This document shows positions 9,524-19,030 of a stretch of DNA of 64,000 bases, in pieces; positions within the stretch are counted from its first letter, which is position 1; each line of letters opens with the position of its first letter. The position numbers and the translations under genes are program-made. Source of the DNA: Amycolatopsis sp. DSM 110486 (lineage in GTDB: Bacteria; Actinomycetota; Actinomycetes; Mycobacteriales; Pseudonocardiaceae). The DNA is taken from positions 10,161,001 through 10,225,000 of the forward strand of contig NZ_CP080519.1 of the NCBI RefSeq assembly GCF_019468465.1, written 5' to 3'. The notes under the pieces are model-generated. The model was not told where the DNA came from, did not search any database, and was given only the letters and a program-made list of their open reading frames with translations.

Positions 9524-9989
9524 CGCCGCTCCAGTCGGTCGGGTGCACGTCACATCGCCGACCAGACTTCCCGGCACACCACAAGCGAGCTTAGGCGGCT
9601 TTTACGGTTTATGTACAACCGAACCAGCCGGACGGCGCGTTGTTCTGGCCCAGCGCCCACTGGACTCCTCGCTCGCGCGCAACCTCTGCACAGCTGGCGC
9701 CCTGCCATTCGCCCACGGCTCAGGGTGGGCGGCGACGAGCGTCGCCCGACGGGCGCCGCTGGTTGGCCACGAGATGAGCTGCGTCCTGACGGCGGGCTTG
9801 CTCCAGGAACACTTCGGCGGATCGGCCGCCAGAGCCCTGCCGAGCGACCGCAAGCAGCCCTGGCTCCTTGCCCCCAACCTCGACACGGACCGACGCTCCC
9901 ACGGACTGCCAGCCGACCGCACTATTCCCGCATCCAGCACCGCCAGGCGCTTCCGCCTCCGGCGGTGAGCCCAGCCCGCCGTTGACACC
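9524..9989. other. No gene recognised
   Basis: Reading frames here have no recognisable family sequence or convincing ribosome-binding site. It begins with the nhaA upstream region and merges into remnants. Confidence 0.5.
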
Positions 9990-10165
9990 GGCGACGCCAA
10001 GGCCGGGCGGGGCCAGGTACCAACGCCAGGAGCACCCCGACGAGGGGCTGAAGAAGAGGTCGGGACGCCAGTCGGTGACCAACTGCAGCAGCGTTGCGGC
10101 GGGGAACGCCAGCTCGTTCAGCGCGAACACCGGCTTGCCGGTGAGGGTTACAGTGAACTCTCTGC
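9990..10165 (-). pseudogene. Remnant of a CopD-CtaG-like gene
   Basis: A short minus-strand stretch reads LLQLVTDWRPDLFFSP and, after a one-base frame change, LVGVLLALV. This matches the start of the CtaG half of the intact CopD-CtaG fusion in this window (LLRLLVDWRPDVVFGPLSVV). Only about 55 residues remain and there is no start or stop of its own. It is a paralogous relic. Confidence 0.6.
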
Positions 10166-10418
10166 AGTCGAGCGGCGGGCTGAGGGGCACGAGATCGTCG
10201 GGCTGCTGCACGCGAGTGTGCAGTCCTCGCAGCCGGGCACCACCCGCGAGATGCTGTCACGGGTCGAGTCGTAGCCGGTTTCGAACGTGCTCCACAGCAC
10301 GCCGTGGTCGCCACCGAACGGGGCACGCGCGAGCCGTGCGATGATCGCTACCTCTGAGAACAGGTGGTCGCTCGCCGGGGCCAGCCAGGCCACGACCGGC
10401 GCCCTCATGTAGATCACT

Positions 10419-10694
10419 CACATCCTCGGTGAGTTCCGGGGCGATGCGCAGTTCACGGCCTGGGCCTGCAAATTCGCCATCTTCGAGGTCTCGACGAAGG
10501 TCGGCCGGCGCTGCTGGCAGGACCACCGAGTGTTTCTCGACGAGGACGAGACGAATCGCACGCGAGCCCCGGTCGGTGACGAATCACCCCACCAGGTGCA
10601 AGCCGTCGGGCTTCGAAACGCCCCCGTCCAGGCCGTCCAGGCCGTCGAGAACGTGCTGACCGAACACCAGCGGCGTCACCAGCGCCAATCGTAG
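10419..10694 (+). pseudogene. ECF-type sigma-70 factor remnant
   Basis: In frame from 10419 the sequence reads EFRGDAQFTAWACKFAIFEV then STKVGRRCWQD, which corresponds to sigma-70 region 2 (usual form: RGDA/S.FTTWAYKFAI.EVS.K.GRHFW). It ends with AVENVLTEHQRR, like the start of region 4, then stops at TAG 10692. The N-terminus and most of region 4 are missing and there is a stop just upstream, so this is a dead fragment. Confidence 0.65.
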
Positions 10695-10949
10695 GAGGTG
10701 CACTCGTACTTGTCCCGGTATCGAGGTCGGTTCGATTCATCACGCCTTCGAGCACGACGAATGACCGCCCGGTACATCCAACGAATGTCGCACCGCACAC
10801 GACCAGATTGCCGCAACGGGGACGGCCGACGTGGCGATTCCTCGGCGACGCCAACGCGAGACGACCGTGCCGAACCCGCCCCTACGGGGAGCAATCCGAG
10901 CCTACGACCTGCGGAGAGACGCGTTTCACCAGGTCGAACCAGGTGCCAC

Positions 10950-11000
10950 ACTTCCCTGACACGGAAGAGGTCACTGGTTCAATCCCAGTATCGCGCACCA
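10950..11000 (+). other. tRNA-Val(GAC) 3' half, probable attachment-site remnant
   Basis: CTTCC-CTGACAC-GGAAG forms a 5-bp anticodon stem with anticodon GAC. It is followed by a 5-base variable loop, a T arm ACTGG-TTCAATC-CCAGT, the 3' acceptor strand ATCGCGC and ACCA. No D arm or 5' acceptor strand (expected GCGCGAT) precedes it. Integrative elements often use the 3' half of a tRNA gene as their attachment site, so a tRNA tail without its head next to a tyrosine recombinase is the expected trace of an att site. Confidence 0.75.
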
Positions 11001-11049
11001 GCTGAAACCGCAGGTCAGAAGCCCTGTCCCTCCCCGGAGGGGCGGGGCT

Positions 11050-11640
11050 TCAGTCGTCGGATGGCGATGATCCGGCGATGGCCCCAGGCCCGGGCCCGAT
11101 CGTCCGTCGAGACCGCAGGTGCGGGAACCACGACACCAGTTTCGCCCGTTCCCCCGGATACAGCGAAGCCAGCGACCGCAGCCAGCGCTCCTCCAACGCG
11201 TCCAGGATCTCGTTCACCATCGCCGGGGTCACATGGTCGTATACCCGCGCTATCCCCTTCATCTTCTGCCCCAGCCGCGCCCGACGGGCCACCTCCGGGA
11301 TCCCGTCCTCGGTCAGCCACGTGGCGTGGGCGTGCCGGCCCTCGTGGAAGGTGAACGTGGGCAGAATCGGCGGTCGCCGCTCCCCCGCCCCGGACTCGTC
11401 GAGATCCACTCCGTCCCACGCCGGACGCCAGAACCGGATCCGGAAATTAGACCGCCGCCAGGGGTGCCCCTCCGCCGTGGACAACACAAAGGGATGCCGA
11501 TGGCTGTCCATCAGCTCCTCGTACAACACCGCGATCCCCGACGGCAGCGCCACGAAGCGAGTACCCGCCGGTGTTTTCGTCCGCCCCTTCTTCGGCCGGG
11601 CGTTCCCGCGCCGTGCCGGAGGCCGCTGCCGACCCGGCGA
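11050..11640 (-). pseudogene. Tyrosine recombinase (integrase), C-terminal catalytic part only
   Basis: About 195 residues of catalytic domain remain. The sequence includes KTPAGTRFVALP, the box-II motif FTFHEGRHAHATWL (H-x-x-R plus H), and the nucleophile region ARVYDHVTPAM with the active tyrosine. The box-I arginine and all N-terminal DNA-binding parts are absent: at 11640 the sequence changes abruptly into an unrelated HUMPS-family fragment. The C-terminus is complete and ends 50 bp from the tRNA-Val 3' fragment, the normal position of an integrase beside its att site. Two related pieces lie near 29.0 and 40.6 kb. Confidence 0.85.
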
Positions 11641-11654
11641 GTGATCGCGATCAC
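11641..11654. repeat. 14-bp perfect palindrome at a gene-fragment junction
   Basis: GTGATCGCGATCAC is self-complementary over its full length. It lies exactly where the integrase fragment and the HUMPS-family fragment meet. It could be a recombination scar or chance. Confidence 0.7.
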
Positions 11655-12345
11655 TCTTCCGGCCGCCCAGTTCGACGAGGTGCCGCGCGGCCGTGGCGGG
11701 TCGACGGCGTCGGCGACGCTGCGGCCGATGATGACGATGTCCCAGTCCCGGCTGGCGAACACGCCTGAGTCGATGGCACTGAACCCGCCGCTGACGGCGA
11801 CGGGGAGTTCCGTCCAGCTGCGGACCGCGCGGGCAACGTCGAGCGGGGTTGCGCTGCCGATACCGATGTCGATGTTGGTGGTCACCGTGAAGCCGTCTAC
11901 GCCGGCACGTTCCATATCCGTGATCCATCGATGCGTGGCGTTGACAGGAGTGTCGAGCAGGATCGGGACCGCAAGCCGACGCCCGGCATCAACTGCTGCT
12001 CGAACGCTGGCGGTGGTCGCAGGACCAATGAGCTGAACGATGTCTGCCCCTGCATGAGCGGCGAGGAGCAGGCTCGTCGAGCAGGGAAAACGCAACGGCC
12101 GGTGGCTCGTTGCCCGCGAAGCCGCCTACATCTGTGAAACGTCGCCCGACGATGAACCTCGCCTTGCCCGCGAACGCTTCCGCCGCAGGCGAAATCGCTC
12201 CGACGCCGACTTCCTTGATCAGAGGATCGCCAACTTCGATCAGGTCTGCCCCCGCGTTGGCCGCAGCACGAGCGACGGTGACTGCGTCTTCGATGTTGTG
12301 CATGTCGAGCGCGATCTGAATGGAACGGCGGGTTGAGATGACCGG
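11655..12345 (-). pseudogene. HUMPS-family (hexulose-6-phosphate synthase / OMP decarboxylase-like) gene, frameshifted
   Basis: The N-terminal half reads IQIALDMHNIEDAVTVA and GADLIEVGDPLIKEVG, the classic start of 3-hexulose-6-phosphate synthase and related beta/alpha-barrel decarboxylases, and continues to FTDVGGFAG. The C-terminal half, in another frame from about 12095, reads AHAGADIVQLIGPA and VSGGFSAIDSG then DIVIIGRSV, the phosphate-binding end of the barrel. A frameshift lies between about 12060 and 12130. The 5' end is fused to the truncated NACHT-HEAT gene and the 3' end to the integrase fragment. Not functional as read. Confidence 0.75.
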
Positions 12346-14608
12346 TGCGGACTTCTCGGAGGATGGTGCGCAGGGCACGGTGGTCACCTCGCCGTCGTCG
12401 GAGTTCGGCGATTTCGTGTGGCGGTTCGCCGCTGTACAGGATTCGGAGTCGGTCCTGTGTCGGCTCTACGTTTCCGGGCGCATTTCGCCAGGTGGCCGAT
12501 GTATCCATGATGGACAACGCGCAGTCGATCAGTTCTTTGCGCCGGGGAGGTATGCCAAGGCGATCGAGACCCCGCAGCGCGCGGTCGCGCACATGCCAGT
12601 TGTTGTCTTCAAGCAGGATCGTCAGGAAGTGGATCGCGGCGTCTCCGGGAGCTCGGGTGACGACGGGAGCGACCGTGGCACGGACCTTGTAGTCGGCGTC
12701 GGCGATCAACCGCGACATGACCGTGAGGCCGGTCTCGTCAACGGCGACGGTCTCGTCGGAGAGGGCTTCGGCGAGTGCCGCGCGCACTCGCCAGTCCGGG
12801 TGGCTAAGAAATGTCTCGAGCGTCGTGTCGCCGGCGTCGCCGAAAAACAGGTAGAAGTGGCGTGCGAAGAAGGTTGCTTCGCCGCTGTCGGCGAGGTTGG
12901 TGCTGTCGAGAAGCGTGTAGGCGTCGACACTGTTGAAGGTTGTTTCGACGAAAGTCCCGATGTCGGGCCAGATTTCTGTGCCAAACCTGCGGAGGAGTGT
13001 CAAGAGCCACCGGTAGCTGGTGCGCGCGAGCGCGTTGTGGGTGTTCGGGTTTCTCAACAGGGCCCGACTCAATGCGGGATCCTGACTGGTCGCCGCCCGG
13101 TCGGCGCACGCTCGCAGCACTTCGGAAGTCGCGAAGCGAGTGCGCTCTGCTCCCGTCATCATCAACGGGACTGTCGAGACGAGCGACGCCGTAGGGGCGG
13201 TCGCCACGAAATCGAGGATCTCTGGCGCGACGGCGTCGAGGCGCTGCAGGACGAGGTCGTAGATACTGCGCGCCGTCCCGGATGTGGCCGCGCGGTCGGC
13301 CAGTTCGTTAAGTGCCCTGACCGTGTTCACGGATCGGCCTTGTTCGTGCAGGCGATCAGCAAGACTGGTGCTGAGGAAGAATTCGCACAAGACGTCGTGG
13401 GTGAACTCGCGCTTCCCAGAGTGAGTTCGCCTGATCACCGTGGCGGGCATGCGCAGGGGCAGTTCCGGCGCGGTGGTCACGGCGGCGCTGGTGAGGCCGG
13501 CGAGGGTTGGCGGAACCTCGTCCTCGCTCTGATGTTGAGCCAAATGGGTGAGCAGGGCGATGCGCTGTTCGACAGCGTCTGTGTCGTTGCCGAGGACGCG
13601 GCGAACGCAATGGTCGATGAGGGCGTAGGTACTGAGGTCTCCGCGTGTTGCGTCGGGCGGAGCATCGAGAGCGAGGGTCATGTACAGCGGTGTGCGTATG
13701 AGGTGCTGCACTCCGGCGGGGAGTCCACTGAATGGAACATCGGCCGCGCGATCCCAACGGGCCCGGGCTTGAGCGGTGGTCCATGGCTGGATCGTGTGGT
13801 AGCCGGCGTGTTCGCCGCCGTGGTTCTCCTTGAACAAGGACGCGTGCAGCAACGGGTGGGCGGTGGTCTCGATCGCCGGGGGGCTGCGGACGGTCAGCAC
13901 GAAGCGCAGTGCACTGGTCGTGACCTGACGCAGAATTGCGTCGACCTGGCGTCCGATCGCTGCAAAGGCCTCATGGGTGGCGGTGCCGTCGATGACTACC
14001 AGGAACGGCCGGGTGAGCTGGGCGCTGTGGGATTCGAGGCTGAGCAGGGCGTCGTCACCGCGGGGGATCGACGTGTACCGCAGGATCTCTGCGGCGACGT
14101 CGACGGTGGCGAGCTCCCAGCTGGCCAGGGTGAGCAGCTGGCAGTCGATGGAGGGCCCGAATTGCCGAGCCAAGTACTCGATGAAGGTCGTCTTGCCCGT
14201 CCCCGCAGCCCCGGTAACCAGGAACACCCGGGCTGACGAGGTCACGAAGCCTCGGACCGCGTCCTCGATCGGCTCTGGCGGCGCGTACGGCACTGCCGGC
14301 GCCAGTCCGTCGCCAGCAGCGTCGAGGAGGACTGCCGTGCGCGTGGCCGACCCTGCGCCGAGGCGGCCGGCCGTGACGTTGCGTTCGCGGTCGAACAGGT
14401 CCCGTTGCTCCGGCGAGAGTCTGCCCAGCTCGGTGTTGAGCACATCGATCGTGTCGGTCTGGAGAGCGGAGTCACGGTCGGGCTTTTCCCACGTGACCAC
14501 CGAACTTTATGAGTATCCGAGCCGCTTGGCGAAATCACGCTGGTTGCGGTTCAGGACGGTACGCAGCAGTTTCACCTCGCGTGGTGTCCAGGTCGGCTGT
14601 CGGTTCAC
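12338..14608 (-). pseudogene. XRE-NACHT/STAND-HEAT protein, interrupted by a stop and truncated at the 3' end
   Basis: GTG 14608, with GGAGG 10 bp upstream, opens an XRE helix-turn-helix (WTPREVKLLRTVLNRNQRDF, then AKRLGYS). TAA at 14507-14509 interrupts it; the same frame resumes with SSVVTWEKPD, completing the expected V..WE end of the helix-turn-helix. A C-to-T change of CAA would explain the stop. Downstream come a P-loop (LVTGAAGTGKTTF), a Walker B-like LVVIDG, sensor RFVLTVRS, a NACHT-type FTHDVLCEFF block, and C-terminal HEAT-like repeats (HPDWRVRAALAEAL, ADADYKVRATVAPVV). Homologous-looking sequence ends near 12338, where the HUMPS fragment begins. NACHT/STAND ATPases sense ligands and many act in phage defence or regulation; a role here is inference. 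Re-initiation at GTG 14500 is possible. Confidence 0.8.
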
Positions 14609-14951
14609 TGCGGGTTTGCCTCCGTGAGATGGGCCGATCACGCATCTTCGCCGAATCGCCAGCGTAGCGGGCCGTGTACGCGCGGCTGCTGATCGCGGCT
14701 GATCACTCCACGAGCAGCCAGGCCTTCCGGCTCGTCCGTCAACGAGGTGCCGATCCCGGGTCACGCCACCGCGGGCGCGGTACCGATTTCACAATGAGCG
14801 GACACCGTTCAACACTGGCCGCACATTCTTCGCACCCGTTGGGTGTCAAGCCTCTCGCCTTCACGCACATTCATGTGCCTTTTGTACGCGTCCGGAATCT
14901 GCTGCACAATGGACGAAGACCGGGAAAACAGAAGCCATTGAGAGCGAGCAC
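14609..14951. other. Intergenic, no gene recognised
   Basis: It separates two divergent broken genes and should hold their promoters. No convincing promoter boxes or repeats were found by eye. Confidence 0.5.
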
Positions 14952-15563
14952 ATGTCCTACCTCCTGCGCATCGACGCGTCCCCGTCGACCGAATCGTCCT
15001 TCTCCCGCCTGGTCGCGGACACGTTCGAACAATCCTGGACCGGCGACGTCATACGCCGGGACCTCGCGCTCACCCCGGTCGAGCACCTCGGTCAGGCGGG
15101 AATCACCGCTCGCACCACACCGCCGGGCGAACACACCGCCGAGCAGGCTGCCGCGGCCGCGCTGCAGGACGAACTCGTAGAAGAATTCCTCGGTGCGAGC
15201 GCATATCTCTTCGCCGTCCCGATGTACAACTACTCGATTCCGTCGGCTTCAAGGCCTGGCTGGACCAGACCATGATCGTCGACCGGACCATCGGGATCGG
15301 ACCGGATGCGGCACCCTCAGCCGGCCGGCGCGCCGCCATCATCTCCGCCCGCGGCGGGGGCTACAGGCCCGGAGCCCCTCAGCACGGCAAGGATTTCCTC
15401 GTCCCCGCCCTGAAAACCATCCTCGGCGACCCCATCCCTCATGGCACTCGACGTGCACGTGATCACACCGGAACTGACCTACGCCCCCACTGTGGACGCG
15501 CTCCGCCCACTGCACGCCCTCGCCCGAAATACGCCACCGAAATGGCCACCGGCCAACACGTAG
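14952..15563 (+). pseudogene. FMN-dependent NADH-azoreductase (AzoR/AcpD type), multiple frameshifts
   Basis: ATG 14952 starts a good azoreductase: LLRIDASPSTESSFSR, then FAVPMYNYSIP. The frame is lost at about 15240 and resumes as KAWLDQTMIVDRTIG and AAIISARGGGY. It shifts again near 15430 into MALDVHVITPELTYAPTV, the usual C-terminal block, and ends at TAG 15561. At least two indels are needed to restore about 200 residues. Azoreductases reduce quinones and azo or nitro compounds with FMN. It is followed at once by intact isochorismatase and FrnE-like genes on the same strand. Confidence 0.85.
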
Positions 15564-15600
15564 CCTGACCCACCTGTAAATCAAAGAACGGAATTCTGTC

Positions 15601-16209
15601 ATGTACAAGCCCCTCAAGGCGCACGACGCAGCTCTGGTCCTGATCGACCAGCAGATCATCTCCATGACGACGATCAAGACTCAGTCGCCGGAGGTCGCCA
15701 GGCACAACACCATTGCCCTGGCGAAAACGGCGTCGGTCCTCGGCATCCCCAGCGTGTGGACCAGCAGCACCGAGGACGAGAACGAGGACTGGTGGATGCC
15801 CGGCCTCGAGGAAATCAACCCCGAGGCGTACAAGAACCGCATCAAGCGGACCGGGATCGTCGACTCGTGGAACGATGCGAGGTTCGTTCGGGCGGTGGAG
15901 GCGACCGGTCGGCGTACCCTGATCATGGCGGGCACCACCAACGACGGATGCCTCCTCTACACCGCCCTGAACGCGCGGAAAGCCGGCTACGAAGTGCACG
16001 CGGTGCTCGACGCAGCCGGATCCCCTTTCCAGTTCTCCGAGGACGCCGCTCGCGTCAGGATGGCGAACGAGGGCGTGATCCTGACCGCCACCAACACCGT
16101 GATCGGCGAACTCGCGCTCGACTGGTCCACCAGCACCGGTAGCGCATTGCGTCAGATCCTCGCCGAGACGTTCACCTCCACCTTGGGTGAATTCGGCCTC
16201 AAGAAATAA
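15601..16209 (+). CDS. Isochorismatase-family cysteine hydrolase
   Basis: The 202-residue protein has the catalytic triad of the family: D16 in LVLIDQQ, K82 in NRIKRTGIVD and the nucleophile C117 in AGTTNDGCLLYTAL. It is most like YcaC-type hydrolases of unknown substrate rather than true isochorismatases. The start is ATG 15601, with AAAGAACGG upstream as a weak ribosome-binding site. It lies between a broken azoreductase and an FrnE-like DsbA protein on the same strand, perhaps a former detoxification operon. Confidence 0.9.
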   Translation: MYKPLKAHDAALVLIDQQIISMTTIKTQSPEVARHNTIALAKTASVLGIPSVWTSSTEDENEDWWMPGLEEINPEAYKNRIKRTGIVDSWNDARFVRAVEATGRRTLIMAGTTNDGCLLYTALNARKAGYEVHAVLDAAGSPFQFSEDAARVRMANEGVILTATNTVIGELALDWSTSTGSALRQILAETFTSTLGEFGLKK

Positions 16210-16247
16210 AAAAGCACCTCGCCGATTGATCACGAAAGGAGAAGCTG

Positions 16248-16943
16248 ATGCGGATCGAGATGTGGTCGGACATCATCTGCCCGATCTGCGGGCTCACCCA
16301 GAACCGCCTGCACCGGACCGTCGCCGGCTTCGAACACGGCGACCAGGTCGAGGTGGTGCACCGGTCCTTCCAGGTGCACCCCGGCCTGCCGCCGGAAGGC
16401 GTGACGCAGACTCAGCTCAGTCTCAACGCCGGCATGACCGTCCCCCAGATGGAGGCGATCCTCCGGCCCATCGAAACCGCGGCGGAAGCCGAGGGGTTCA
16501 CCCCCTACCGGGCTATCGACCGCACGCTCGGCCCGACAGATCTCACCCACGAACTTCTCGCGTACGCGACGGAAAAGGGCAAGCACCACGAAGCGTGGAC
16601 CAGGATGTTTCGCGACCACTTCGGGGCAGGACGCCAACTGTGGACGCTTGAGCAGCTGGTGGACTTCGCCGGCGAGATCGATCTGGACCGTGAGGAAGCC
16701 AGGGCGGTCCTGAGTTCCCGCCGCTACCGTCGCCAGGTGGAGGCCGAGCAGGCGCGTGGCGAGCAACTCGGCGCCCGCGGTACGCCGTTCACGGTGATCG
16801 ACGGGAAGTACGGGATTTCCGGCGGAGTCGACGCGTCCACGCTCCTGCGCGCCATGGAGCGGGCCTGGGCGGAGACCCGGCCATCGCTCACCTTCCTCGG
16901 GGACGGTGATCACTGCGGTGTCGACGGCGCATGCGCCGTCTGA
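16248..16943 (+). CDS. FrnE-like DsbA-family oxidoreductase
   Basis: The 231-residue cytosolic protein (no signal peptide) begins MRIEMWSDIICPICG, with the active-site C11-P-I-C14, and keeps the C-terminal cis-proline block GARGTPFTVIDGKYGISGG. This is the FrnE/2-hydroxychromene-isomerase-like branch of DsbA proteins, implicated in polyketide tailoring and in stress resistance. AAAGGAG precedes ATG 16248 at good spacing. The C-terminus ends in GVDGACAV, with a GDxxHCGVDGxC motif that may bind metal. Confidence 0.9.
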   Translation: MRIEMWSDIICPICGLTQNRLHRTVAGFEHGDQVEVVHRSFQVHPGLPPEGVTQTQLSLNAGMTVPQMEAILRPIETAAEAEGFTPYRAIDRTLGPTDLTHELLAYATEKGKHHEAWTRMFRDHFGAGRQLWTLEQLVDFAGEIDLDREEARAVLSSRRYRRQVEAEQARGEQLGARGTPFTVIDGKYGISGGVDASTLLRAMERAWAETRPSLTFLGDGDHCGVDGACAV

Positions 16944-17008
16944 GGGCGCATCGCCAGGCGAAGCTGAACGATGAGATGGCCGGGGCCACAAAGGCGCCGG
17001 CCATCGGC

Positions 17009-17375
17009 TCAGTGCGGGTGCGGGTGCGGGTGCGGGTGCGGGTGCGGGTGCGGGTGACCGGCAGGACGTTCGGCCAGCAGTTCCGACAAGGCCTCCACAG
17101 CACCCGCGTCCACCGTGCCGTTGTCGACCAGCACGTCCTCGAGCGCGGCGAGCCAGTGCCGGTAGTAGCTCCACTCGCCGGACGGCGCGGCCTCCCACGC
17201 GGCGATGCGCGCGATCAGCGCGGCCTGGAAGGCCGACCACGGGAACACCGCCGCGTCATGCAGCGCGATGGCAACCCCGAACGCCCGGCTCTCCCAAGGT
17301 TCGGTGAACAGCAGCTCACCATTGCTGCGCGGCGGCGCGGCCGGTCCGTCGATGTCCAGCGGCAGAAAGTTCGTG
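17009..17375 (-). pseudogene. Nitrile hydratase accessory-protein-like remnant with His-Pro tail
   Basis: About 115 residues resemble nitrile hydratase accessory/beta-like proteins: LDIDGPAAPPRSNGELLF, EPWESRAFGVAIAL and YRHWLAALEDVLVDNG. The protein ends in seven His-Pro repeats. Such proteins deliver Co or Fe to nitrile hydratase, and a histidine-rich tail would fit metal delivery. No alpha or beta nitrile hydratase gene is nearby and no good start codon precedes the conserved block, where the sequence runs into an opposite-strand fragment. It is probably truncated at its 5' end, though a short functional protein cannot be excluded. Confidence 0.65.
17012..17053. repeat. Hexanucleotide tandem repeat (GTGCGG)x7
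   Basis: Seven perfect copies of GTGCGG encode alternating His-Pro on the minus strand just before the stop codon. Such runs change copy number by slippage. Confidence 0.95.
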
Positions 17376-17774
17376 ACGGCCGAACAGCGGCCTGTCTTAT
17401 TCGACACCACCACGGGCCGGAGCCTTCCGATCACGGGTCTCGACTCCGGCGGGGACTGCGGCTTCGGTGCCGACGGCGTCGTGGTTGCCAAGTACTCAGT
17501 CAGTGGCGCATCACGGCAAACCCGCATTGTCGTCTCCGGGCTCGACGGTCGAAGCCGCTGGCGTAGCACCTGTCCCTTCGAAGCCCGGATCCGGACCAAC
17601 GGCGGCGGCCGAAGCTGGCTGGCCTTGCTCGAGGGCGTAGCGGAGGAACCGAGCTTCACCGGCGAACTGCTGCGGACGATACCCGACGTCGCCGACGCCA
17701 AATATGACGAAAACGGAGGCTTAGTGGCGATCAGCCCCTCTGGCGCAGTTCGATGGCTAGCCGGACCGCAGTGA
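17371..17774 (+). pseudogene. Unrecognised protein fragment
   Basis: The frame ending at TGA 17772 reads like real protein in its second part (LFDTTTGRSLPITGLDSGG, KYSVSG, TRIVVSGLDGRSRW), suggesting the C-terminal half of a beta-propeller or secreted-type protein. The N-terminal part of the frame is only antisense to the nitrile hydratase accessory remnant. No family was recognised. Confidence 0.4.
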
Positions 17775-18063
17775 ACTCCAGTCCAAAATGCCAGTAGCAG
17801 CTGACGACGGATGCCCACGGCCGCAGGTCAAAGGCATTGCGCGAACGGCTCTCTACCCCAGCCGTTCCACGATGGAGGCCAAGACCGGGCCGCTCCGGGG
17901 AGAGCTGACCGACCTGAACGTCCTGCACGCCGCTCCCCCAACCCGCAACACCGGGCGCTCCGGCGGCGTCTCCTGCTGCGCCGCACCACACACCATCCGA
18001 CTCTTTCCCTGACGTTCTCAGTGAGGATCAGCGGACGCCGGTCGTGCCAAGTTCTCGACGACA

Positions 18064-18444
18064 GTCCACTGGCGTGGCCTCACCTCGGCGGTGCTGAACC
18101 GGGACAGCTCCTGGCGGCGCTTCCTGATCTGGTCGGCGGGGCAGGACATCTTCGACCAGCCCGCCGCACAGGTCATCGTTGCCGGGATCCGCGCCTACCG
18201 CGCCCGGGTCCCGTTCCAGACCTGCCCGCGGGAGGAAGACCTGCGCGCGATCCAGGTGCCCGTAGTGGCGCTGTTCGGCGGCCGCAGCGTCGTCCACGAT
18301 CCGGCCGCCGCCGCAGCGAACCTCCGCACACTCCTCCCCCATGCCGAGGTCGACCTCCTGCCCGAAGCCGGGCACTACCTCTATCTCCGGCCCCCCGACC
18401 GGCAGCGGATTCTCGGAGTGATCAGCACTGCCCGTCTTCGGTGA
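18064..18444 (+). pseudogene. Alpha/beta hydrolase, C-terminal half only
   Basis: Residues such as SAVLNRDSSWRRFLIWSAGQ, VPVVALFGGRSVVHDP and LPEAGHYLYL give the acid (D) and histidine of an alpha/beta-hydrolase triad. The N-terminal half with the nucleophile serine is absent, and no start codon with a ribosome-binding site is seen. The C-terminus is intact to TGA 18442. Confidence 0.7.
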
Positions 18445-19030
18445 TGCCGCGCACGTGGCTCGTTCGGCGGCCGCCAGCCTAGTCCGCGCAGCGGCAGGTG
18501 CCGCGGAAGTTCTCGCTGACCTCGACGACGCGGACGCCATCGACCGCCGGGCTGAAGTCTCGAACCCGATCGTTGGACGCCACACCCGACGCACCGGCCT
18601 GTTATCGCTTGGCCCGGTCAGCGGTGTGGCGCCGGCAGGTGTGGCTGTCCAGCCCGGCGCTGCTTGTGCGCAGCATCGCCCAAGCCGGGCAGGGCGCCGT
18701 GTCCCTCGTCGCCGACCAGATCACCCCACTCGACCTGAAAAGCCTCGCAGCGGCGTCCCACGACTTCCGTTGAACGCCGTACGCTCGGGATCAGCTTTGC
18801 TGACGCAGTCCGGTTGAGTTGGCTGGCTTGTCCCCCATGCGCGTCCTTGCCTTCGTGCTGAGCACACCAAGCACTGACGCTCAGATGGCTGGCGACGCCC
18901 GGCATCTCGGACGGCGCCTGCGGGTCCGCACCGGCGCGTCGGGCCGGCAACAGACCACGAGGAGCACCTCAACCCGGGAAGACTGGTGGGCTCGCGTTTC
19001 AACCGTCGCGAGTTCTCCGTCCACGCGCTG
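18445..19030. other. No gene recognised
   Basis: Several frames are open, but none shows a family motif or a start with a good ribosome-binding site. A frame ending near 18773 contains VWRRQVWLSSPALLVRSIAQ, which could be a relic of unknown type. Confidence 0.4.

Noticed and set aside
10904..11000. Complete tRNA-Val gene
   Set aside because: No D arm and no 5' acceptor strand complementary to ATCGCGC could be found upstream; only the 3' half folds.
11897..12337. Extra 147 C-terminal residues of the NACHT-HEAT frame
   Set aside because: This part is the HUMPS-family gene read in the wrong frame; it is Arg/Ser/Gly-rich without repeats.
17012..17053. Possible CRISPR or short-spaced repeat array
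   Set aside because: It is an uninterrupted hexamer tract without spacers, coding for His-Pro.
18498..18773. Possible 91-residue gene
   Set aside because: No ribosome-binding site, no motif and no conserved-looking composition.
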